Below are positions 34,907 through 42,296 of a DNA stretch of 64,000 bases, in pieces. A program made the translations under genes and the position numbers. This DNA is from Pyxidicoccus sp. MSG2 (lineage in GTDB: Bacteria; Myxococcota; Myxococcia; Myxococcales; Myxococcaceae): assembly GCF_026626705.1 (NCBI RefSeq), contig NZ_JAPNKC010000001.1:7644001-7708000 (forward strand), in the 5' to 3' direction. Under the pieces are notes generated by a model that worked only from the letters and a program-made list of their open reading frames with translations, was not told where the DNA came from and did not search any database. How positions within the stretch are numbered: position 1 is the first letter of the stretch; the number at the start of each line of letters is the position of its first letter.

Positions 34907-36775
34907 TCAGGAGCGCGGCAGGGCGTGGAAGCCACGGCCTGTCAGCGTCCAGCCCTGCCCCACGCTGGCCTGGGTCGAGTAGAAGAACCGCACTCCGTCT
35001 CCGTTCGTCTGGAACCGGTAGTACTCGTACACGGTGACGGTGGCGCCATGGGTCGGGTCCGTCACCGCCTGCGGGTACGCGTGGAAGGCGACCCCGGTCA
35101 GCGTCCAGCCCTGCCCCACGCTGGGGTTGGACGAAAGCATGAACCGCACCCCGTCGCCGTTCGTCTGAATGGCGTAGTACTGGTAGAGGGGCACCGTCCC
35201 TGGCTGCGCGGACTGGTAGGCGTGGAAGGCGGGCCCGTCGTAGAGCCAGCCGTCATTGACGAAGGGGCTCGTCGAGAAGTGGTGCCGGACCCCGTCTCCA
35301 TTCAATTGGGCGAAGTGGTACTGGTACACGGGCCGCGCCGCGCGCTGGGCTGCTGTCTTCACGACGCTCAGGCGGCCCACCACGTTCTCGGTGATGCGGC
35401 AGACGGCATTGGGCGGCGCGCCGGCCTCCACGAAGGCTCGGAGCCCCTGGGCCCAGTCCGTGGTGCCGACGTTGAACACCGTCCCGTTGTTCTGGAAGAG
35501 GCCCAGGAAGCCCCAGCCGGGAATGAGGCCCGACCCCACCCAGGTACGTGCGTCCGCCGTGGCGAGGATGTCGAAGCTGTGCGCCGTGCCGTCCAGTCCG
35601 GTGACGCGCACGGGCACATCGTTGACCGCCTCGAACAAGGCCGCATCCATCTCGTAGCCGGTGACGTCAGCGCCGAAGGTGTTGCCGTTGCCGAGCCCCG
35701 TACCCTCGAACACCCAGGACAGGGAGTTGCGCACGACGAAGTCGACGGCGGCAGGCGTCGGAGCGCCGGCAGGCGGAGTCCGGGTCGCTCCGCCCGGAGC
35801 GCGATAGCTCAGCCCCGTGAGCCTGTTCTCGGGGCGGTTGGGGCCCGCGGGCTCGAACCAGTTCAGCGTCGCGCGCGAGGGGTTGGTGCTCAGCGCGGGG
35901 TCGGCGCCGTCTTTGTAGCAGAGCAGTTGCCGGGGCGCGGTGCGCGAGTCGAAGCGAATCTGCCACCAGCAGGTGTTGCCGCTGAAGAACGCCGCGTTTC
36001 CGCCGTTGTTCACGAACGCCTCGACGGTGTCCCGCATCTCCCAGGACCAGTACTCGTCATGGCCCACGCTCAGGAAGAGCTGGTAGGCATCCAGCAGGGC
36101 CGGGTCCCGGTGCAGGTCGACGCTCGTGCAGTACTCGGCGGAGATGCCCCGCTTCTCCAGCCAGCGGACGAACCAGACCTCGTAGGCGTCGAAGAACCGC
36201 GCGAAGGGCTCGATGGGCCGCTCCAGGGACACGGCGGGGGAGCGGACCTGTCCCGAGGAGTTGAAGTCATAGAGGCTCTTGCCGCCCAGCCGCTCGGGCC
36301 AGTTGTTGTAGGCCTGGGACGTCGTCGTCGCGACCTGGAAGAGAATCCTCGACGTGGCGCCAGGGACGGCGGGCCTCACGATGAAGAGGAGGTCCGTCCA
36401 GGCCGTGCCCACCGTGAAGCGCGCGGTGTAGACGCCGCTCGGCCAGTGGGACGGCACCGTGAGGCCGTAGCGCACGGGCCAGCCACACCCCACGGAGAAG
36501 GCGTTGGTGGGAATGGCCTCGCTCGCGACCTGGCCCTGGCCCGAGTGGAGGATGGCGGGCACGTCGGGCCCCACGCGGAAGATGGCCACGGCGAAGGTAG
36601 CCGCGCCGCCTGTGTGGTTGAGGTGGAACCCGAGCGTGCCGCCCTGGAGGACGGACGTGCTGGAGGGATAGCCCTCCAGCAGCGGCGCCGCCTGGGCCTG
36701 CGCGTCGGACGAAGTCCCCGCGAGGAGTGTGCCTGTCGTGAGGACGCCTGCCTTCAACACTTCCCGCCTGTTCAT
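34907..36775 (-). CDS. Tat-exported N,N-dimethylformamidase-beta-like protein with DUF5648-like repeats
   Basis: The N-terminus MNRREVLKAGVLTTGTLLAG is a Tat-like signal. Residues about 45-480 follow the C-terminal domain of the dimethylformamidase large subunit: FQVATTTSQAYNNWPERLGGKSLYDFNS, RWLEKRGISAEYCTSVDLHRDP, and LFLSVGHDEYWSWEMRDTVE with NAAFFSGNTCWWQIRF. The dmfA partner is absent. The C-terminus carries three repeats of about 45 residues, PVYQYxxxQxNGDGVRFxxSTxxSVGQGWTLTGxxFHA, which match DUF5648, a beta-trefoil-like carbohydrate-binding module. Export plus a lectin-like tail argues against a cytoplasmic amidase; a surface amidohydrolase or structural enzyme is plausible. Confidence 0.82.
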   Translation of the reverse strand: MNRREVLKAGVLTTGTLLAGTSSDAQAQAAPLLEGYPSSTSVLQGGTLGFHLNHTGGAATFAVAIFRVGPDVPAILHSGQGQVASEAIPTNAFSVGCGWPVRYGLTVPSHWPSGVYTARFTVGTAWTDLLFIVRPAVPGATSRILFQVATTTSQAYNNWPERLGGKSLYDFNSSGQVRSPAVSLERPIEPFARFFDAYEVWFVRWLEKRGISAEYCTSVDLHRDPALLDAYQLFLSVGHDEYWSWEMRDTVEAFVNNGGNAAFFSGNTCWWQIRFDSRTAPRQLLCYKDGADPALSTNPSRATLNWFEPAGPNRPENRLTGLSYRAPGGATRTPPAGAPTPAAVDFVVRNSLSWVFEGTGLGNGNTFGADVTGYEMDAALFEAVNDVPVRVTGLDGTAHSFDILATADARTWVGSGLIPGWGFLGLFQNNGTVFNVGTTDWAQGLRAFVEAGAPPNAVCRITENVVGRLSVVKTAAQRAARPVYQYHFAQLNGDGVRHHFSTSPFVNDGWLYDGPAFHAYQSAQPGTVPLYQYYAIQTNGDGVRFMLSSNPSVGQGWTLTGVAFHAYPQAVTDPTHGATVTVYEYYRFQTNGDGVRFFYSTQASVGQGWTLTGRGFHALPRS

Positions 36776-37028
36776 GGAGATTCCCCGCCGCCCGGAGGGA
36801 TACCCCCACCGCGAAACCCTGGCGGTGGAGGCTCGCTATCGCTGTCGGTCGTGCCAGCAGTCCGTCGGTCCGGGGTGTCCTATCAAACGGCCATACCGAG
36901 GTCAGCCAGGTCGTGCCCTGGCCGGCCGTCTGGGCGCGCACCTCCCGGTGGCACCATTGAAACCTGCTTCCGCCGCACCCCAGCTTGCCGAGGGCCAGAC
37001 GATGCCCCCCGAAAAGAGCTGGGACGAC
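36776..37028. other. Divergent intergenic region, no gene seen
   Basis: About 250 bp between the Tat-exported protein gene and the small lipoprotein. No convincing ORF, tRNA or long repeat is visible. It probably carries the two promoters. Confidence 0.4.
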
Positions 37029-37454
37029 ATGAAATCTCGAAAAACAGTGGTGCTCCTCAGTGCGCTGGGCGCGCTGGGGTTCGGCTTCGGTTGCGCGGGT
37101 GCCAAGGAAGCGGGCAAGGACGTCGGTGCCGCCGTGCCTGGCGTCTACCAGCACCGGGATGGCCTCGTCACGAAGGTGGAGGGCAACAACGTCGCCGTGG
37201 CCGACGCCAACAATCCCAAAGAACCTGTCGCCTGGTTCAACGTCGGCGCCAATACCAAGATTGAGCGCGAGGGTCAGCGGATGGATCTGAGCCAGCTCTC
37301 CGAGGGAACCGCGGTGCGGGTCTCCTTCGAGCCGGCCACTGGCGCCGAGAAGACCTCCAAGATTGAAGTCCTTACCGGCGACAAGGCTCAGGAACTGGAG
37401 CAGAAGCTTCAAGGCCAGCACCAGACCACGCCCCCGCCTCCTCCGAGTCCGTAG
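37029..37454 (+). CDS. Small lipoprotein with beta domain
   Basis: The ATG at 37029 begins a signal peptide with lipobox FGFGC; an in-frame ATG at 37002 lacks signal character. The mature part of about 120 residues has GVYQHRDGLVTKVEGNNVAVADANN and GTAVRVSFEPATGAEKTSKIEVLTG, a short OB- or beta-barrel-like pattern, then a helical Gln-rich stretch and a Pro tail. No family is recognised. Probably an anchored accessory protein of the envelope. Confidence 0.78.
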   Translation: MKSRKTVVLLSALGALGFGFGCAGAKEAGKDVGAAVPGVYQHRDGLVTKVEGNNVAVADANNPKEPVAWFNVGANTKIEREGQRMDLSQLSEGTAVRVSFEPATGAEKTSKIEVLTGDKAQELEQKLQGQHQTTPPPPPSP

Positions 37455-38101
37455 CCCGGGCACCCGCGGTGGGTGGAGGGCGAGGTCCCGGTCGGTGCCT
37501 GCTGGCGCCAGCCTCCCTGGCGCCAGGTGGGAGGCGCGTGCTCGCTCTCCCCGGCACGGCACCGGCGCTCTAGCGGCTGTCTCCTCGTTCGCGTGGCGAG
37601 TGCTGACGGTGAGGTCGCTCCCTCCCCACCCGGACAGAGGGCAGGCGGTCTCCCAGCTCGAAGCCGGTGTGGCCCACCGCTCAGGCTTCGCGTCGCGCAG
37701 CGCGCTCGCGGGCGCCTACGCGGCGCTCGCCGACCTCGACACCGCCTTGCCGTTGCTGGCCTTCGCCGAGCACGCCGCGGAGTTCTACCTCGGCCCCGGC
37801 GCCGACGCGGAGCGAGCGTGGGTGCTGGCACAGCAGAATCTCGCTGGCCGCCAGACAGACCGCGCCTTGACGCTCGCCCTCGAGGCCGCACGGGCGACGG
37901 GCCGTCAGCGCGAGGTGTGCGCTCTCGCTGCCAGAGTCCGGGCCGGGCCGGTTGCCGAGGAGGGCTGCCCGGGACACCCGTAGGCCCGCCTCGACGCGCT
38001 GGAGTGTCCAGTACCAGGAGCCTCGGGAGCCTCGGGAAGCGCGGGGAGGGCTGCCTGATAGAGTGCCGAGGCAACGCACACCCGACCCGGGAGAGGTGTC
38101 G
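37455..38101. other. Gap holding a decayed TPR-like gene fragment
   Basis: About 650 bp with no intact gene. From roughly 37590 to 37983 (plus strand) one frame has strong helical, TPR-like composition (LAGAYAALADLDTALPLLAFAEHAAEF, then LAQQNLAGRQTDRALTLALEAA), as in the C-terminal repeat region of a myxobacterial kinase or regulator. Its upstream part is not coherent and no RBS-backed start exists, so it looks like the 3' remnant of a gene. The last 100 bp carry the leader of the DUF4239 gene. Confidence 0.4.
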
Positions 38102-38884
38102 ATGCTGCTCCAGTTCCTTTTGGAGTTGCCGCTGCTCCTGCTGGGTGGGGTCCTGTTCCCGGCAATGCTGCTGACAGTCGAGGCCGGCTTCCGGCTCGGC
38201 CGCCGGGTGGCGCGCGCGAGCGCTGAGCGAGAGAGCATCGAGCTGGGGAGTGTGGAGTCAGCGGTGCTCGCCCTGCTGGGGCTCCTGATAGCCTTCACCT
38301 TCAGCATGGCGGTGGCGCGCTACGACGAGCGCAGGAGCCTGGTGGTGGAGGAGGCGAACGCACTGGGGACGGCCTGGCTGCGCTGCGACCTGTTGCCCGA
38401 GCCCCGGCGCACCGTGGCCCGCGAGCAACTCCGCGCGTACATCGAGGCGCGCGTTCAACAGCTCGACGAGGAGAAGGCTCTCACCACCACTCCGCAGATG
38501 AAGCAGTGGCTCGACGCGCTCTGGAGACAGGTGGCGGATGCGTCCATGCAGGAGTCCCGCGCGGAGACCACCGCCCTCGCGGTGCAGGCGGTCAACGCGG
38601 TCATCGATTTGGGGGCCGCACGCAGCGCCGCGGACGTCAACCACATCCCCATCCCCGTGTTCAAGCTGCTCGTCATCTTCACGCTGGTTGCGCTGCTGAT
38701 GATGGGCTACGCGCGGGGGCTTCGGGGCATCCGGGTCTTCAGCTTGATGGCGATGCTGTGCGTCCTGCTGTCCCTCGTCCTGCTGCTCATCGTCGACCTC
38801 GACCGCCCGCACCGGGGCACCATCCGCATCCGTGGCATGCCCCTGCGCGAGCTGCTCACCGACATCCAGCAAGCGGGGAGCTGA
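38102..38884 (+). CDS. DUF4239 integral membrane protein
   Basis: The ATG at 38102 follows GAGAGGTG. The 260-residue product has two N-terminal hydrophobic segments (LLELPLLLLGGVLFPAMLLTV; VLALLGLLIAFTFSMAVARYDERR) and two C-terminal ones (VFKLLVIFTLVALLMMGYARGL; VFSLMAMLCVLLSLVLLLIVDLDRP), separated by a soluble helical region. This is the DUF4239 or bestrophin-like layout. The DLDRPxRG motif after the last helix is typical. Function is unknown; ion channel activity has been proposed for relatives. Confidence 0.88.
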   Translation: MLLQFLLELPLLLLGGVLFPAMLLTVEAGFRLGRRVARASAERESIELGSVESAVLALLGLLIAFTFSMAVARYDERRSLVVEEANALGTAWLRCDLLPEPRRTVAREQLRAYIEARVQQLDEEKALTTTPQMKQWLDALWRQVADASMQESRAETTALAVQAVNAVIDLGAARSAADVNHIPIPVFKLLVIFTLVALLMMGYARGLRGIRVFSLMAMLCVLLSLVLLLIVDLDRPHRGTIRIRGMPLRELLTDIQQAGS

Positions 38885-38937
38885 GCTGCCGCCTGAAGCG
38901 GCACGGCAGCTCCGCGGACCGGGTCAGGTCCGCGCGT

Positions 38938-39369
38938 CTACCAGCACTTCCCCAGTCCGCAGGGGCAGTCGGCGGGGCAGTTCATGTTGCCCTCCCCGGT
39001 GCTGCAGACGCCGTCGCCGCAGTACGGCTGACCGCCGCAGTCGGCGGGGCAGGTGCCGCCCGTCTCACCCCCGTTGCAGACACCGTCGCCGCAGACATGC
39101 AGGACGCCGCAGTCGTTGGGGCAGGTGGCGCTGGACTCATTGGTATTGCAGACGCCATCGCCGCAGAAGGGCTGTCCGCAGTCGTTCGGACAGGTGGCGC
39201 TCGACTCGACTCCGGGACAGCAGTAGTTGTCGCCGCAGAAGCCACAGCGCAGCGCCTGGTCCGCCTGCTCCAGCGGCGTGTCCTCCGCCACGGGCTCCTC
39301 GCCCGTCATCACTCCGCCACACGCGCCCACCCACAGGCCCACCACCAGGGTCATCAGGAATCGCATCAT
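38938..39369 (-). CDS. Cys-rich lipoprotein with CGDGVC repeats
   Basis: Start at 39369, preceded by AAGGAGC. Lipobox VGAC, then four Cys-rich repeats of 23-26 residues of form CGDGVCNxxExxxTCPxDC, each with four Cys and acidic loops, plus an initial CGFCGDNYCC. The spacing suggests small calcium- or disulfide-stabilised modules as in other myxobacterial Cys-rich surface proteins. About 143 residues. It is convergent with the DUF4239 gene. Confidence 0.85.
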   Translation of the reverse strand: MMRFLMTLVVGLWVGACGGVMTGEEPVAEDTPLEQADQALRCGFCGDNYCCPGVESSATCPNDCGQPFCGDGVCNTNESSATCPNDCGVLHVCGDGVCNGGETGGTCPADCGGQPYCGDGVCSTGEGNMNCPADCPCGLGKCW

Positions 39370-39695
39370 CGTGTCGTGCTCCTTCGAGAAGGATGTCACC
39401 CACAGCGTGTCACGATTTCACTTCCGGGCATAGATGGGTATCGGAGGCATGGGGGGCTGTTGAGGGGGCTGGTCCATGGGAGGGATTGAGCCGGAAGGGC
39501 CGGAGGTCGTCTTCAGTCGGGATACAACAGCAATGGGTGTGCGCGCGGGTGACTGCTTCCCGCCGCTGCACGCGCCGCGGTGCGCTATGACCCGGAGCGG
39601 AATCGAACTTCACCGAAGGTATTTGTCCGCCCCCGTTTATTCGCGTGTTCGGGGATTTTCCCCGAGCACATGAACTCCTCAAAGGGGGATTGGAA
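39370..39695. other. Intergenic leader with hairpin, no gene seen
   Basis: About 325 bp between divergent genes. Its right end is the 5' leader of the small secreted protein and contains a 7-bp stem TCGGGGA/TCCCCGA with 3-nt loop (39649-39665), about 30 nt before the start codon, plus an upstream CCCCC run that could pair with the AGGGGG ribosome binding site. Confidence 0.45.
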
Positions 39696-40094
39696 ATGAA
39701 GCGAATCCTGAAGACGTGGACTCCCGTCGTGTCGCTGGCGGCGCTCGTCGCGGCGCCCGCCGCGCTGGCCGGGTACAAGACGGAGTCGGCGTACTGCTAC
39801 AAGAACACGGACAACTCCGGTGGTTGCTATGGAAGCCTGCTCGGCTTCCGCAACCACTCCGGCAGCAACACGTACGCGTACTTCACGCAGTACTACTCCG
39901 GCAGCAAGTACTTCAACGCGGCGTATACGTCTGGCACGACGACGACGTACTTCTCGTGCACGCCGAACGCGGCCACGGCCGTGCAGTGGCCCAAGGCCAT
40001 GAATCACCAGGGGTACTTCACCGTCTACTGGGACGCGTCGGGCGCCTGTTATTCGCTGTACCTGAACAACGGCAGCCAGTACTCCAACTTCTGA
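39696..40094 (+). CDS. Small secreted protein, paralogue A
   Basis: The ATG at 39696 follows AGGGGGATTGG. Signal peptide of about 25 residues ending in ALA; the mature part of about 107 residues is rich in Tyr, Asn, Gly, Thr and Ser with four Cys. It is clearly homologous to the protein at 40818-41225: both have AxCYxNTDxSGxCYGxxxGFR, an aromatic middle, an FxCxPxAxxxxxW motif, GYFxVxWxxxGxC, and the same SNxSNY-SNF-like end. No named family recognised. The two genes flank a small membrane protein, suggesting one locus for an exported product. Confidence 0.85.
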   Translation: MKRILKTWTPVVSLAALVAAPAALAGYKTESAYCYKNTDNSGGCYGSLLGFRNHSGSNTYAYFTQYYSGSKYFNAAYTSGTTTTYFSCTPNAATAVQWPKAMNHQGYFTVYWDASGACYSLYLNNGSQYSNF

Positions 40095-40100
40095 GCCGCC

Positions 40101-40676
40101 ATGTCTGTCAATGCCCTGCGTGGATGGCTCCCGGGCCTGGTCGTGGCCCTGGGATGCGGAGTGGGTAGCTGGCTCGCGGTGAGCCAGGGACAGCAGGCCC
40201 AGGAGCTGCGGATGCAGCAACTGGCCGACGAGGTCGCGTCACTGCGCCGAGCCGTCCGGGCGCTGCCGGCGCCGGCTCCCGTCATGCCTGCGGGAGGCAG
40301 CGCGGCGGGAATTCCACCGTCCCTGGAGGCGGGCGCGGCACGGCCCACGTCCGAGGACCTGGATGCCATCGCCGCGCGGATGGCCACCCTCCTGAAGCAG
40401 TCCGGGGCGCTCGCCGCGGGTCCGCACCCCGCGGAGCCTCCAGCGCCACCTCCGCCCCTGACTCCAGAGCAGCACGCGGCCGCGACACGGGCCGACGTGC
40501 TGGTGGAGCGGATGGTGTCCAGCGGGCGCATGACAGCCGAGGACGTCCGCGAAATCCGCCGCGAGCTCTCCCAGCTCGGCGGCCGGGCCGAAGCGGATGC
40601 GCTTCGCCGGAAGATTGTCGTCGCCATCAACCAGAACCGGCTCACCCCCTCGGACGATGCCGAAGGGCTGCCTTAG
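40101..40676 (+). CDS. Single-pass membrane protein with coiled coil
   Basis: Starts 7 bp after the previous stop. One N-terminal transmembrane helix (LPGLVVALGCGVGSWLAV), then a coiled coil QAQELRMQQLADEVASLRRAVRAL, a Pro/Ala-rich linker, and a C-terminal helical domain (ATRADVLVERMVSSGRMTAEDVREIRRELSQL). 191 residues, with no catalytic motif. It lies between the paralogous secreted protein genes and could help their export or anchor them; this is inference from position only. Confidence 0.78.
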   Translation: MSVNALRGWLPGLVVALGCGVGSWLAVSQGQQAQELRMQQLADEVASLRRAVRALPAPAPVMPAGGSAAGIPPSLEAGAARPTSEDLDAIAARMATLLKQSGALAAGPHPAEPPAPPPPLTPEQHAAATRADVLVERMVSSGRMTAEDVREIRRELSQLGGRAEADALRRKIVVAINQNRLTPSDDAEGLP

Positions 40677-40817
40677 GGCCCGCCCGACATCCCCGAGCAG
40701 GAAGGTGTCTGCCTGACGGAAGCACCCCGGGAGGACGCGTCATGCGCTCCTGGAAGCAACCCACCTGAAACCCCATACGGGGCGCAGCCATGCGCTGGCC
40801 CCATCAAGGAGAAGACG

Positions 40818-41225
40818 ATGAAGTCCCTGCACCTGAAGTCGCTGACCCCGGTGGTGGCGCTTGCCACCCTCGGCCTTGCCTCCGTCGCGAGCGCGGGCCT
40901 CGAGTCGCAGAGTGCCACCTGCTACCAGAACACCGATGGCTCGGGTTACTGCTACGGCAACATGATTGGCTTCCGTGAGGATGCGACGACGACCTCGTAC
41001 GCGTCCTTCCGTGAGGATGAGGACGGCACGCGCAGCTTCTACGCCCGGTACACCGTGGCGGGCTCTACCGCCGCCAGCACGTACACCTGCATCCCGGACG
41101 CCACGGTGTCCTCCATCTGGAACCTGGCCCTGAGCAGCCGCGGCTACTTCTACGTGACGTGGAACACCGCCGGCACGTGCACCTACCTCCGCATGTCGAA
41201 CGGTTCGAACTACTCGAACTTCTAG
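40818..41225 (+). CDS. Small secreted protein, paralogue B
   Basis: The start is behind AAGGAGAAGACG. A 135-residue preprotein with signal peptide ending in ASA and a mature part clearly related to the protein at 39696-40094, with conserved Cys positions, YCYGNMIGFRED, TYTCIPDATVSSIWN, GYFYVTWNTAGTC and a SNGSNYSNF end. The duplicated gene has diverged but kept its Cys framework, so it is under selection. No function known. Confidence 0.85.
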   Translation: MKSLHLKSLTPVVALATLGLASVASAGLESQSATCYQNTDGSGYCYGNMIGFREDATTTSYASFREDEDGTRSFYARYTVAGSTAASTYTCIPDATVSSIWNLALSSRGYFYVTWNTAGTCTYLRMSNGSNYSNF

Positions 41226-41241
41226 AGTAGGGCGGGGAATT

Positions 41242-41283
41242 GAAGCCCGGGGCGGGGGAGAGGATGACCTCGCTCCGGGCTTC
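41242..41283 (+). terminator. Strong rho-independent-like hairpin
   Basis: A 9-bp perfect stem GAAGCCCGG/CCGGGCTTC encloses a 24-nt loop that contains a second small hairpin (GAGG-ATGA-CCTC). It starts 17 bp after the paralogue B stop. No T-tract follows, as is typical for this genome. Confidence 0.6.
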
Positions 41284-41614
41284 ATCCACGGCTCGGTACA
41301 AGCGCTGAAGTATTGTCAGACAGAGCGTGCCGCTCACCGGACGCAGCAGTTGGCACGGCGCGGGCGCAGTCGTCGAGTGGAGCGCGCCGCGAATCCAGCG
41401 CGCTGGGGAAGCCGGTGGGTCGCGGATTTAATTCGGTTTAATTCCGCCTTTTCCAGTGACTTCACGATAATCCGGATACGCGTTGCAAATGCAACCGGCG
41501 CACCAGCTTCAGGACCCGCTTCGCATCGGTGCGTGTCTCGCGCATCGGGCGAGCGGACAAGCAGGGCCTGACGCCTGGAGCTGTTGCGGGGCTCATCGAG
41601 AAAAGGTGACAGAC
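41284..41614. other. Upstream region of Cys-rich lipoprotein gene
   Basis: No ORF with coding character. An A+T-richer island (41425-41480) contains two TTTAATTC words and a GATAAT hexamer at 41466-41471, a possible -10, but no good -35 lies 17 bp upstream. Probably the promoter of the next gene. Confidence 0.4.
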
Positions 41615-42028
41615 ATGTTCAAGAAGCTCGTAGTGACGTGCCTTGTGTTGGCTGGCCCCGTGCTCTTCGCGGCTTGTGCGCCCGACTCGGAGCAGGTGTT
41701 GGACGAGGTGACGGCCGGGGAGGGCTCGGAGCAGATCGGGACGGACGAGGCCGAGCTCGCAACCTGTGGCTCGGGGCTGATCTGTTCGACCAGTCCCGTA
41801 TCGGGCGCGACGTACTGTCAGAGCGGCTCGCAGCAGGTGTACTGCTGCGGGGGCGGGCAGACGATCTGCAGCGGTTCGTGCGTCGCGAAGTGCGAGTGGC
41901 GGGACATGAAGTCCAGCAGTGGGGGCGCCTGCACTCGCTGGAAGGAGGAGTTCTGCCGCAACTCCTCGTGCGGCTTCGCGTCGACGGGAAACAAGTGCTG
42001 CTACACGACCACGCCGGGCGCGTGCTGA
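41615..42028 (+). CDS. Cys-rich small lipoprotein
   Basis: The ATG at 41615 follows AAAAGGTGACAG. Lipobox LFAAC, then an acidic linker (about residues 22-46) and a compact domain with about 16 Cys (CGSGLIC, YCQSGSQQVYCCGGG, CSGSCVAKCEW, CTRWKEEFC, SSCGF, KCCYTTTPGAC). The disulfide-rich layout resembles defensin- or toxin-like folds found in secreted myxobacterial peptides. Function unknown. Confidence 0.82.
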   Translation: MFKKLVVTCLVLAGPVLFAACAPDSEQVLDEVTAGEGSEQIGTDEAELATCGSGLICSTSPVSGATYCQSGSQQVYCCGGGQTICSGSCVAKCEWRDMKSSSGGACTRWKEEFCRNSSCGFASTGNKCCYTTTPGAC

Positions 42029-42296
42029 AGCTGATGCCAGGCGCGGCTCGGGTGTAGAGGGAATGGGGCCCTTCCATGAGGGGGGCCGATGCAGCCGGTG
42101 CAGCAGGGAGCGAGAAGGGCTGCTGACGAGGGGCAGCCGGGCCAGGTGAGGGCCCGTGCTGCCCTTGGGACCACGAGGGCAGGGGCGGGGGCTTGGGCTT
42201 CCTGGCGGCTGCTGCTAAGCCTCCTGGCTGATAGCTCCAACCCGCCGGTGCGGGCACTCCGCACTCCGCGTACGTACGGCGCCGGCCGGAGGACTC

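Noticed and set aside
33001..37264. Two long plus-strand frames (33001-34617 and 34580-37264) opposite the PPC and DMF-like genes
   Set aside because: They have no RBS-backed start, no signal and no domain, and the opposite strand holds recognisable repeats and a Tat signal.
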